From Thermoplasmata archaeon (GTDB taxonomy: Archaea; Thermoplasmatota; Thermoplasmata; Thermoplasmatales; Thermoplasmataceae): 64,000 nucleotides of DNA. A program made the translations under genes and the position numbers. The notes under the pieces are model-generated. The model was not told the origin of the DNA. It worked only from the letters and a program-made list of their open reading frames with translations, and did not search any database. Positions 7,376 through 16,388 of this stretch are shown in pieces. The stretch's first letter is position 1, and each line of letters begins with the position of its first letter. The stretch spans positions 106,674-170,673 of the forward strand of contig JAKATN010000001.1 in the NCBI GenBank assembly GCA_021818715.1. The letters are read 5' to 3'.

Positions 7376-8232
7376 ATGGCAACTGCCCCCTTCCCTATCA
7401 TCTCTATGCCTACGGCGACTATCACTAATATGAAAATCGCCCTGAGGATGGTGGGCCTGGCGATTCTCATCATTTTCCTTCCGTAAATGGAACCGATCAC
7501 AATGCCTGCCGCAACCGGGGCAACCAGAAGAGGGTAAACATACCCACACAGAAGATAAACACCTAGGCTGGCGGCTGCAGTTGTTCCCAGCATGAAGTTG
7601 CTGGTAGCGACCGTAACCCTGAAGGGGAGCTTCATAACCCCATTCATTGCAATTCCGTTGAATACTCCTCCGCCTATCCCAAGCAGCCCGGACAGTATTC
7701 CTGCGATGAACATCAATCCCAGACCTTTTCCAACGCTGTCCGGGGAATAGTACACCTGCGCTCCGTAAGTGGGATCGTAGTAGCTCGAATCCAGATCGAG
7801 CGAGGAAGAAGTCCCTTCCTTTCGATATGGGAATTTGCCCTCGTTCGTTCTCCGCATGGCCAGGTCTAAGGCACAGAATATCATTGCTATACCGAAGATC
7901 ACAAAGATGATCCATTCATAGGACCCTCTGGTAATCAGGACAGTACCAATGGCGCCCAGAATTCCTCCAAAAGCGGTCATAGTTACCAGCAGCGAACCGA
8001 CTCTGTAATTCGCAGGGGAATCCTTGCCATACGATGTAAAACCTGCTCCGCTGGAAGTGGCTATGACTGCTATAAGGCTTGTACCGGCAGCAAATGCAGG
8101 AGCAATGCCAAACAGCAGTGTCATTACCGGCACAATAATTATGCCACCACCAATTCCGACCAACGATCCCAGATAACCCGCAAGGAAAGCGATCGCAAAC
8201 ATTATGACATAATAGGTTAGAATCGGGACCAT
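7372..8232 (-). CDS. TauE/SafE family anion exporter
   Basis: This 286-residue membrane protein has two repeats of the TauE/SafE type, each opening with a glycine-rich GxxGIGGG motif: SLVGIGGGIIIVPV near residue 23 and GLLGIGGGVFNGIA near 182. About eight hydrophobic helices are seen, with a charged loop between the halves. The family exports small sulfur-containing anions such as sulfite or sulfoacetate. Here it lies one operon upstream of sat-aprBA on the same strand, so sulfite or sulfate handling is the obvious guess, although substrate cannot be read from sequence. A Shine-Dalgarno-like AGGTGA precedes the ATG at 8232. Confidence 0.88.
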   Translation of the reverse strand: MVPILTYYVIMFAIAFLAGYLGSLVGIGGGIIIVPVMTLLFGIAPAFAAGTSLIAVIATSSGAGFTSYGKDSPANYRVGSLLVTMTAFGGILGAIGTVLITRGSYEWIIFVIFGIAMIFCALDLAMRRTNEGKFPYRKEGTSSSLDLDSSYYDPTYGAQVYYSPDSVGKGLGLMFIAGILSGLLGIGGGVFNGIAMNGVMKLPFRVTVATSNFMLGTTAAASLGVYLLCGYVYPLLVAPVAAGIVIGSIYGRKMMRIARPTILRAIFILVIVAVGIEMIGKGAVAI

Positions 8233-8248
8233 GGTGGTTCACCTGATT

Positions 8249-8269
8249 ATTTTAGTCATCGTAAAATGA
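8249..8269 (-). promoter_or_regulatory. Inverted repeat and shared 12-nt element before tauE
   Basis: ATTTTA at 8249-8254 and TAAAAT at 8262-8267 form 6-bp arms around a 7-nt spacer. The same stretch contains the 12-mer TCATTTTACGAT (minus strand, 8269-8258) found again before the apr operon. The rest of the tauE-regulator gap (8270-8518) holds no gene; it has only AT-rich promoter-like stretches. Confidence 0.45.
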
Positions 8270-8518
8270 AATATGAACATCCTACCTTATGCGTACGTAG
8301 TTGCGATCTTCTATTTGTTATTGGCAGAGGCCCCTAACGGTCACATTGCAAGATTCAATCTAAGAAATGGGTAAAACGGTTTTGCGGCAATATAATGATC
8401 ATCGGGTCAGCAGGAATAGGTATAACCCATTTCCATTCTCTCAAATTCCTTTTGACATGCGCATCTTAGCATAAAAGAACAGTTTTCCTAAAATAGTATT
8501 CGCGGCAGGTGCGAAAGC

Positions 8519-8537
8519 TTAGGTTGGCAATACCTAA
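8519..8537 (+). promoter_or_regulatory. Dyad at the start of the Bat-type regulator gene
   Basis: TTAGGT and ACCTAA form perfect 6-bp arms with a 7-nt spacer, ending at the A of the ATG. A TATA-like CTAAAATAGT lies about 30 nt upstream, so the dyad would cover the transcription start. Autoregulation is a reasonable guess. Confidence 0.4.
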
Positions 8538-9208
8538 TGGATGAGGGTATGATAATACAATCGCTCATGGGATCACAGAGCACGTACAACGCCAGCTACA
8601 GGGGCATTAAGAACGGCCAGGTGGAGGCCATAATACAGGTGCGCAGGGAGGACTGTATACTCACGAAAATACTGGCAAAGGAAAACTGCAGGATTGAGCG
8701 CATCGCCATTGGGCCAAGTGAGACGCTGCATAAAATCTCGCATTCTGGAAACACATCGTTCCAGGAAAAACTTTCAAAAAGCCAGATCGGGTACAAAAAA
8801 GCCGGGAAACATTCAGTTTGGGTGGAAACCCCAAGCTGTTCATCGTGTTCATTCTTCTCTTCATCGTTCACTGAAGTGCTTGGATCAAGGACATTGTGCG
8901 ATGACAGCGTGCAATACAGGTTGCTGCTTCCGTCGCTCAAGGGGCTGAGAGCGCTTGAGACCAGGATGAAGGCTGCGAATCTGTCATACACTATTCTGAG
9001 AGTGTTGCCCTATGTGCATCAGGAGTTGACAGATAGGCAGAGGGAAATTTTGAACATAGCCATGGAATCGGGGTACTTCGAGAGCAGGTCAAGGATCTCG
9101 CTGACCGAACTCTCCGAGGTTATTGGGATCACTCCCTCTTCCCTATCCGAGATTCTGCGCAGAAGTCTCAAGAAATTGGTTAATTTCTATTTTGATCACA
9201 GGCCATAA
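8537..9208 (+). CDS. HTH_10 (bacterio-opsin activator-like) transcription regulator
   Basis: The C-terminus carries the HTH_10 pattern LTDRQREIL, then a helix-turn-helix ISLTELSEVIGITPSSLSEI at about residues 190-209, typical of Bat-like archaeal regulators. The N-terminal 150 residues should sense a signal; they contain a serine-rich CSSC motif that could respond to redox or bind metal. The gene is divergent from tauE with a 304-bp gap and lies next to the sulfur cluster, so it may control tauE and aprB. ATG codons at 8537, 8549 and 8567 are possible starts; the first is used here. DNA targets are not known. Confidence 0.85.
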   Translation: MDEGMIIQSLMGSQSTYNASYRGIKNGQVEAIIQVRREDCILTKILAKENCRIERIAIGPSETLHKISHSGNTSFQEKLSKSQIGYKKAGKHSVWVETPSCSSCSFFSSSFTEVLGSRTLCDDSVQYRLLLPSLKGLRALETRMKAANLSYTILRVLPYVHQELTDRQREILNIAMESGYFESRSRISLTELSEVIGITPSSLSEILRRSLKKLVNFYFDHRP

Positions 9209-9358
9209 TACCTGGGCCTTGAATAGGTGCGTGAGCATCCAAACTGAAAGTTTCCAAAAGGGCGCAAATACGGCCACGGGTATCAATGCTTGAATATCAA
9301 AATTAATCCACCGTTAAACAAAAAGTGCATGCAAGTAAGGCGGAGATTGTCTAAAAAG

Positions 9359-9368
9359 GATTAAATAT
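9359..9368 (+). promoter_or_regulatory. 16S rRNA promoter (TATA box)
   Basis: An AAAAAGGATTAAATATCC stretch is the best TATA element in the 380-nt region before the 16S gene. The transcription start would fall near 9390, giving a precursor leader of about 195 nt. Confidence 0.55.
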
Positions 9369-9389
9369 CCCGCTCCCATTGTGTAACTT

Positions 9390-9407
9390 ACGCATCTTCA
9401 GATGCGT
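9390..9407 (+). other. Hairpin at the 5' end of the pre-16S transcript
   Basis: ACGCATC at 9390-9396 pairs with GATGCGT at 9401-9407 around a TTCA loop. It would lie at the very start of the rRNA precursor and may protect its end. Confidence 0.45.
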
Positions 9408-9532
9408 GATTAAAACCCAGTACTACGGCAGAAGGGGGACTGGTCATGTGACCTGTATGAACCCGGATTTCCAGTGCTGGAAGAAATGGGGTTTTGAGGT
9501 TACTGTGACTCAGAACCGACTGGAAGTAAATG

Positions 9533-9551
9533 GTGCAAACTGTGGCTCGCC
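9533..9551 (+). other. 5' half of the pre-16S bulge-helix-bulge processing stem
   Basis: GTGC at 9533-9536, a 3-nt AAA bulge at 9537-9539 and the helix strand CTGTGGCTCGCC at 9540-9551 pair with 11065-11083 beyond the gene. The result is helix, 3-nt bulge, 4 bp, 3-nt bulge, helix: the archaeal splicing-endonuclease substrate that releases 16S rRNA. Partly matching bases further out extend the outer helix. Confidence 0.85.
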
Positions 9552-9586
9552 AATTCTAACTTTAATAAAGGCAGATTAATCTGTTA

Positions 9587-11056
<1,470 letters not shown>

Positions 11057-11064
11057 TAAAAAAA

Positions 11065-11083
11065 GGCGAGCCACGGGCACAAA
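11065..11083 (+). other. 3' half of the pre-16S bulge-helix-bulge processing stem
   Basis: GGCGAGCCACGG at 11065-11076 pairs with 9540-9551 (10 Watson-Crick bp plus a G-U and a C-G pair). GCAC at 11077-11080 pairs with GTGC at 9533-9536, and the AAA at 11081-11083 is the second bulge. Confidence 0.85.
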
Positions 11084-11116
11084 CACTTCCATTCACAGTT
11101 TTTTTATCATTTGGAT

Positions 11117-11148
11117 AAGGCTGCAGGCTGATCAGCCTTTGGTTTTTT
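11117..11148 (+). terminator. Terminator after the 16S gene
   Basis: AAGGCTG at 11117-11123 pairs with CAGCCTT at 11133-11139, followed by a T-rich tract TTGGTTTTTTG. A nested palindrome AGGCTGATCAGCCT covers the 3' arm. The remaining 170 nt to the next gene hold only its promoter. Confidence 0.6.
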
Positions 11149-11317
11149 GTCAGTCAGTATGGCAATACGGCTGGGACGCAGGTACCTTTGCCACCTCAAT
11201 TAGTGGTAAATCACAGTTTGGCGGAAGACACTTAAGCTTTTTCTATGAGATAGTGTTTTTAAACTTATGAATACAGAGCTTCCTCCGGGCATTGTGTAGA
11301 GGCAAGGAAACATAATG

Positions 11318-11327
11318 TTTATAAAAG
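11318..11327 (+). promoter_or_regulatory. TATA box of the radical SAM gene
   Basis: TTTATAAAAG lies 33-42 nt before ATG 11360, a clear archaeal TATA box giving a short leader of about 10 nt. Confidence 0.7.
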
Positions 11328-11359
11328 TTTACAAAATACTTGACCCCTGAGGGAAATTA

Positions 11360-13039
11360 ATGACAAGATTCGTTCTGGTATCCGATACTACATTAAGTTA
11401 CGAATACAGGAATTTCCCGCTGCTCGACTTTCTACCGAGTGCACCCAGCAGGGCCATTCCTCCAGCAATCTATAAATTTCTGAAGGGGCCTCCGCCGGAG
11501 GTGAAGCCGAACGGCGAACTGCTCAGGGCGCCCTATTCCGTAAGGAAACTGCAGGCATCCCTCCTGAGGAAGTTTGACAGGAAGGACATCGCTGTTGCGC
11601 ACGACGACTATCTTGCGAATTTCATAGATGACAAAACCGAGGTCATCGGCATTTCGACAATGGATCCATTGGGCGTTGGCCCGACAACAATGTCATATTA
11701 CGCTCTCAGGGGCGGAAATATGATGGCCTGGGTCAGGAAAGACTGGGACAGCCTGCTGGAAAAGGTTAACAGGGCGAGGAGAGGCAAGAAAGCAAAGCTC
11801 ATTGTCGGTGGTCCAGGTGCATGGGAGTTTACCATCCTCAGGGACGAAATTGAAAAATACAACTTTGATTATATTTTCCAGGGAGAGACAGATGACATAG
11901 CTCCAGCGCTGTTCGAACAGGTTGCAACAGATAGCATTGATAGCACGATGTTTTACAGGGGCTACATGTCCTACGACGATAATTTCAGGAAAGTTATCAA
12001 GAAGGATGATAAGTTTCTCGCAAGGGGTATGAGCCTTACCCCTTACCCTAAGCTGGATCAGATCCCATTGATATCAGAGCCCTCGGTCAAGGGAATGGTA
12101 GAGGTTATGAGGGGATGCGGCATTGGCTGTGACTTCTGCGAAGTGACACTCAGGCCACTCAGATATTATGAACCGGAGGAAGTTGTGAAGGAAGTGACAA
12201 TCAACGCCAGATCCGGGCAGATAAACGGATGGCTGCACTCGGATGAGATATTTGCCTACAAGCATGGGAACATGTATGAGCCCAATGAGGAAGCACTCAC
12301 TGATCTATTTTCCTCCGTCATGGCTGTGGACGGAATTGAAAGGGCAAACCCAACGCATGGGAGAATCTCCATTCCTGCCGGTTATCCGGAGATGCTGGGG
12401 CGTCTGTCCAAGATTCTAAAGGCCGGGCCAAGGAACTGGATCGGAGTCCAGACTGGTGTGGAAACCGGAAGTGACTCGCTCGCGAAGAAGCACATGCCAA
12501 ACAAGACCCTGCCGCTCAAGATCGGGCCGGATGGATCATGGGCTGACATCGTTTGGCAGGGAGTGTATAACGAGACAAAGTACTACTGGAGGCCAGCATT
12601 CACTATCCAGGTAGGGCAGGCTGGAGAAACGGAAGAAGACTACTGGGACACTATCGGGATGATAAACAGGCTCAGTTATTCGTACTCTGAGAACAGGCCC
12701 TTTGAATTCACGATCACGCCCTTGGTGAACGTTCCTCTTGGGAGGATAAAGTCAAGGAGCCTTAACAAAAGCATGCTTACGAAGAGCCAGCTAGCCGTAT
12801 ATTATGCCTCTTACAGGCATCTTGCCAAGATGGCAGTTAGGGACGGCTATGGCAATACCGAAGGGAACTTTTTTGCAAGGGCGGGCACAGGATCTATCAT
12901 CTCTTTCGGTGGCCTGATGATGCTGAAATATATCGAAAGGTTGGCAAGGAAGGCCGGCGTGGATCTGGATAAGGTGAAGAATTACTCAGTCCCCAGAGGC
13001 AAGGAGATCCATTCACTTAACCAGGCAATCCGTGCCTAG
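11360..13039 (+). CDS. B12-binding-type radical SAM protein
   Basis: The radical SAM cluster motif is RGCGIGCDFC at residues 251-260 (cysteines 253, 257 and 260), which binds the [4Fe-4S] cluster that cleaves S-adenosylmethionine. The preceding region (about 60-215) has the alternating strand-helix pattern of a cobalamin-binding domain, with GISTMDPLGVGP near 98 and LIVGGPGAWEF near 147, but lacks a clear DxHxxG motif. The 559-residue product is therefore a cobalamin-type radical SAM enzyme or methylthiotransferase relative with unknown substrate. Its stop codon overlaps the GTG of orc1/cdc6 by one base, so both are probably co-transcribed. Confidence 0.88.
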   Translation: MTRFVLVSDTTLSYEYRNFPLLDFLPSAPSRAIPPAIYKFLKGPPPEVKPNGELLRAPYSVRKLQASLLRKFDRKDIAVAHDDYLANFIDDKTEVIGISTMDPLGVGPTTMSYYALRGGNMMAWVRKDWDSLLEKVNRARRGKKAKLIVGGPGAWEFTILRDEIEKYNFDYIFQGETDDIAPALFEQVATDSIDSTMFYRGYMSYDDNFRKVIKKDDKFLARGMSLTPYPKLDQIPLISEPSVKGMVEVMRGCGIGCDFCEVTLRPLRYYEPEEVVKEVTINARSGQINGWLHSDEIFAYKHGNMYEPNEEALTDLFSSVMAVDGIERANPTHGRISIPAGYPEMLGRLSKILKAGPRNWIGVQTGVETGSDSLAKKHMPNKTLPLKIGPDGSWADIVWQGVYNETKYYWRPAFTIQVGQAGETEEDYWDTIGMINRLSYSYSENRPFEFTITPLVNVPLGRIKSRSLNKSMLTKSQLAVYYASYRHLAKMAVRDGYGNTEGNFFARAGTGSIISFGGLMMLKYIERLARKAGVDLDKVKNYSVPRGKEIHSLNQAIRA

Positions 13040-14160
13040 TGAGCATGAGAATAATTAGATACCCTGACGCTCTTGAAAGTTCCTTCATTCCTAACAAACT
13101 GGCGTACAGGGAAAAAGAGATATCCACCATATCAGGCCTTGTGTTTTCATCCCTGATGCGCGGTTTATCCACACCGCTCTGGATTTACGGACCTGCCGGC
13201 GTGGGTAAGACAGTCACGTTAAAGTACCTCCAGAAAGCTACGACCGAACCCAGGATATTTTACGAAAATGCTCTCTCACACGGATCGATGCGGGCAATAC
13301 TTGTATCCGTTCTCGGGCAGCTTGGGAAACTGGTTCCGCCTGCAGGGATCACATACAAGCAGATCTTCACTGCTCTGAGTGAGTTCCGCAAGGGGGCCGG
13401 CAAGTCCATGGTCATAGTGATTGACGAAGCTGCGCATCTTTACATGGAACCGGAAGGCATTTACAACCTTAACAGGGCACCGGAGCTTTATGGACTTAAC
13501 ATCTCGCCAATCTACATTTCCATCGAAGCGCCTGAAATCCATTCCTCATTCAGGGAGTTTTCAGGTTCGTTGAGGATGGAGTCCCTCAGGTTCAGGAAGT
13601 ACGATGCCGGGGAACTGTATGGAATAATTCTTGACAGGGCAAGGCGATCGCTTTCTGATGGTTCGTGGAACGAGGAAACACTGCGGTACATCGCCGAATC
13701 CGCTGAGGGCTACGGCAGTGCAAGAGTTGCAATTGAGGTGCTGCAGAAATCCGCCCTGATTGCGGAGCACAGAGGATCAGAAGCAATCGAACCTGACGAC
13801 ATCCGCAGTGCAATATCAATGATTGATCCCTTCGTTACTGAAAGCAAGCTGTCCGAACTCAGCGACAGGGACCTGATAACACTTCTCGCAATCTGCAGAA
13901 TCCTCAGGCATTCTGTCAGCACAGGCGTCAAGGAAATTGCGCGCGAGGTGAGATCCGTTTCAGACGAATTCCCTGTGAGGAGCCAGGATTTCAGGGTTTA
14001 CGATAGCATCAGGAGACTTGAAAGACTCGGGTTCATAAAGGGAAAGATAGTGGGAATGGGTGACAGGAAGGGAGTTTCAAAAGTCATACAGATCAGTGAC
14101 ATACCTGTCAGCGTGCTCTCGGGGAAGATTGAGAACATCCTTTCGGTCATGGCGGGATGA
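13039..14160 (+). CDS. cdc6: Orc1/Cdc6-type replication initiator ATPase
   Basis: This AAA+ protein of the archaeal Orc1/Cdc6 family binds origins and helps load MCM. Walker A is GPAGVGKT at residues 51-58 and Walker B is VIVIDEA at 125-131. Sensor and lid regions follow, and the last 90 residues form a winged-helix-like domain (VKEIAREVRSVSDEF...). Start is GTG 13039 or ATG 13045, two codons later; the latter removes the overlap with the upstream gene. The 3' end overlaps the convergent polymerase gene by 84 bp. Several paralogues are usual in archaea and sequence alone does not show whether this one is the main initiator. No clear origin repeats were seen nearby. Confidence 0.88.
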   Translation: MSMRIIRYPDALESSFIPNKLAYREKEISTISGLVFSSLMRGLSTPLWIYGPAGVGKTVTLKYLQKATTEPRIFYENALSHGSMRAILVSVLGQLGKLVPPAGITYKQIFTALSEFRKGAGKSMVIVIDEAAHLYMEPEGIYNLNRAPELYGLNISPIYISIEAPEIHSSFREFSGSLRMESLRFRKYDAGELYGIILDRARRSLSDGSWNEETLRYIAESAEGYGSARVAIEVLQKSALIAEHRGSEAIEPDDIRSAISMIDPFVTESKLSELSDRDLITLLAICRILRHSVSTGVKEIAREVRSVSDEFPVRSQDFRVYDSIRRLERLGFIKGKIVGMGDRKGVSKVIQISDIPVSVLSGKIENILSVMAG

Positions 14161-16155
14161 AGCCAGGTTCTTTTCTGCCGATTTTATCATGAAATCGAAT
14201 GGCTCGAAGGATCTTTCCAGCATTTTTATGTACATTTCACGATCGAAGCCATGCCCTTCACCGGTTTTGCTGAAGATCCCGCTACGCCTATCCGCGACAA
14301 CCGCGTCCACGCTTTCGCCAGGATTCAGCTCTATGCCGGATTTCTTCAGGTCACTGAGCAGTTTCCTGGTTACGGTATTCACGGCGTACTCCTCCGGCCT
14401 TCTGGTGATGTGGAACCTTAAGGAAAGGTCTTCAGCATCCGCCAATTGCAATTTTGCCGCAAACTGCTTTTTCATTTTTTCCAACTCCTGTTTTTTCGCC
14501 AGTACCTCTGCGTCATTGCTGCATGAGGAGAACAATGAAGCTGCGGATCTCTGAAAATCCTTGCATATGCCGGGGACGTTTTTCCTCCTTAAATCGAACC
14601 CCCTGATCTTGAACGTGCTGTCATATCTCCACCCTATGTATGATCCCGGAGATCCATAACCATCTCTGGCAGGGGGAAACAGCACCCATTTGTATCTGCT
14701 GTCGACCACTATGTCGATCCTGGTCCTGTCCTTTATTCTCTGCAGGAGTTCCTCTATCACGCCATCTCCGGAAACCCACAGGGAATCGACAATCCCATGT
14801 ACGATCCTGAAGCCCATTTTCTGTGCCTCCTCTATGGCAGCAGAGAGAGCCCATCTGCCTATTGCCGTTATTGACTCATGCACCTCTATCTTCCCGAACT
14901 TTGCGTTCTTGTATCCGGTGTATCCGAAAGAGGTGAGCAGGAGCCATTTTAGGGCTGTATCCCTGTTTCTGTAGGTCGGATTCTTATCCCTTACTGACTT
15001 GTAAAACAGCCTTCTTTCCAGGAGTTTTTCCAGGGCTCCGGAAAGAAACCCCCTGGGGGAACTCCGCACCCTGTAGCCCAGTTCCGGAACAACATAATCA
15101 CCGTCGCCAAAGGTCTCAGGGGAAAGATTGTATCTCACGATTATGCTGGGATACATCGAAGAGAAGTCAATTTCCGAGGTGTTCCAGTAGAGACCTGGAT
15201 CCGGCTGAAGCGTCAGCCCGCCACGATCAGCCAATCTAAGGAGCGAAAGAGGTTTCGGGTTTTCATGGTCATCCTTGTATGATGGCACCAGTATCCCGAA
15301 TCTTATGGCTTCAGATAGTTCAAGTGCAGAGACAGCAGTCCCAGGTGTCACTATGGAGGCAGTCTGAGGAGGAAGCCTGGATATTCTTGAGACCTCCATG
15401 ATGCCGGCGATCCCTGCCTCGGAATAAATGAAAGAATCTGAATCGATGCATATCTTTCCACGGATGGAAATTCTTTCTCCGGTGTAGTGTATCTGGCCAT
15501 ACGATTCATAGGTCTCGCCTCTTCTCCTGTGAAAGTCAACCCTTCCAATCCCTCTCTCATTGAATTCATTCAACAGCTTTGTGAAGCCGGAGGAGCGGTT
15601 AGTATAGACCACAATGATTGATGAGGAAATCCTGTCGTAAATTTCAGAATAGAGGCCGTTATCAATATCCAGGAAAGTTTTCCCGTCCAGTTTGATCTTC
15701 ACAATTTCATGGCCGGACATTATTGGCGTTATGGACGTTGAGGGTATTTCAGGGTCTGGGGATTCAGGCGATGCAATATGGAACAGCGTGTAAGATTTCT
15801 CCGAAAGGTACCGGTGCGGCATATTAAGGTCACCGTTGAAGAGCTTTATCTTCCTCCTCAGCCCCGAATCCTCCAGGAATTTCCTTATCAGTCTGATCTT
15901 TGATGGGGGCAGCCTGATCTCCAGCCCTTCAATTTCTCCATAAATGCTTCTTCTGGTGCTTTCGGAGACCCTTATCCCCCTTACTAATTCGAGTTGATCC
16001 CTCGCAAAGCTCAGGTCATGCAGATTCCCCGAAAGAAAGACCCATGTGACATACCTGTGATTCTCGGTCTTTACTGTCCCGTCCCTGTAGTACCAGAGGG
16101 AAACAACATCATTCCCGGTTGCATTTATCAGTACCGGAGGATCATCGATCGTTAT
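14077..16155 (-). CDS. Family B DNA polymerase, PolB2-like, with altered motif C and no usual start codon
   Basis: Polymerase motif A is DFSSMYPSIIVRYNLSPE and motif B is TALKWLLLTSFGYTG. Motif C reads VHGIVDSLW where active polymerases have YGDTDS, so the first aspartate is gone, as known for the PolB2 group. The exonuclease region is short and lacks a DxE motif. PolB2 was first thought inactive; later work on the Sulfolobus enzyme reported lesion-bypass activity. From ATG 15822 the protein has 581 residues, but the frame stays open for 114 more codons to 16164 and reads like a PolB N-terminus (KLFNGDLN then MPHRYLSEKSYTLF matches the usual NADxPLxQRYL). That stretch has no ATG, GTG or TTG. 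ATA at 16155 overlaps the previous stop as ATAA, mimicking an ATGA junction. Confidence 0.85.
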   Translation of the reverse strand: MTIDDPPVLINATGNDVVSLWYYRDGTVKTENHRYVTWVFLSGNLHDLSFARDQLELVRGIRVSESTRRSIYGEIEGLEIRLPPSKIRLIRKFLEDSGLRRKIKLFNGDLNMPHRYLSEKSYTLFHIASPESPDPEIPSTSITPIMSGHEIVKIKLDGKTFLDIDNGLYSEIYDRISSSIIVVYTNRSSGFTKLLNEFNERGIGRVDFHRRRGETYESYGQIHYTGERISIRGKICIDSDSFIYSEAGIAGIMEVSRISRLPPQTASIVTPGTAVSALELSEAIRFGILVPSYKDDHENPKPLSLLRLADRGGLTLQPDPGLYWNTSEIDFSSMYPSIIVRYNLSPETFGDGDYVVPELGYRVRSSPRGFLSGALEKLLERRLFYKSVRDKNPTYRNRDTALKWLLLTSFGYTGYKNAKFGKIEVHESITAIGRWALSAAIEEAQKMGFRIVHGIVDSLWVSGDGVIEELLQRIKDRTRIDIVVDSRYKWVLFPPARDGYGSPGSYIGWRYDSTFKIRGFDLRRKNVPGICKDFQRSAASLFSSCSNDAEVLAKKQELEKMKKQFAAKLQLADAEDLSLRFHITRRPEEYAVNTVTRKLLSDLKKSGIELNPGESVDAVVADRRSGIFSKTGEGHGFDREMYIKMLERSFEPFDFMIKSAEKNLASSRHDRKDVLNLPREHADRYVTDLYDF

Positions 16156-16388
16156 CCCACGCTTTTATTGTCACGTATCATCTTGAAAAGCTCGAAAATT
16201 ATCGACATAAGGTACCCGGTCTCGGTGTTTACCGCCGAAAAATTCACCTCCGGGGCATGCAGTCTTCCAAGGCTGAGCAGGCTGTTAAAAAGGTCCCTAT
16301 CCTCCACACTCATCAAGGCGCCCATTTTACTCAACTCAAAAGTTATGGCATCGATTTTCTGCCTTACAGTGGGAGTGGTTCTTCCCAT
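16152..16388 (-). CDS. Small helical protein of the PolB2 operon
   Basis: A 78-residue product starting MGRTTPTVRQKIDAITF, probably all helical, with no cysteine cluster or membrane segment. I do not recognise a family. It overlaps the upstream RadA-like gene by 25 nt, and its stop codon TAA lies against the open frame of PolB2, so the three genes are one transcript. As memory serves, archaeal polB2 operons often carry a small protein beside a RecA-like protein; this would fit as an adaptor. The function is inferred from position only. Confidence 0.65.
   Translation of the reverse strand: MGRTTPTVRQKIDAITFELSKMGALMSVEDRDLFNSLLSLGRLHAPEVNFSAVNTETGYLMSIIFELFKMIRDNKSVG

Noticed and set aside
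7376..7915. Longer N-terminal extension of the DUF1634 frame
   Set aside because: That part is the tauE gene read out of phase; the family match starts at ATG 7375.
9379..9579. 66-codon plus-strand frame before the 16S gene
   Set aside because: It lies inside the transcribed leader of the 16S precursor and contains the 5' half of the processing stem, which explains its conservation-like look.
14060..14554. 164-codon plus-strand frame inside polB2
   Set aside because: It is a shadow of the polymerase coding strand, serine- and phenylalanine-rich as expected for antisense frames.
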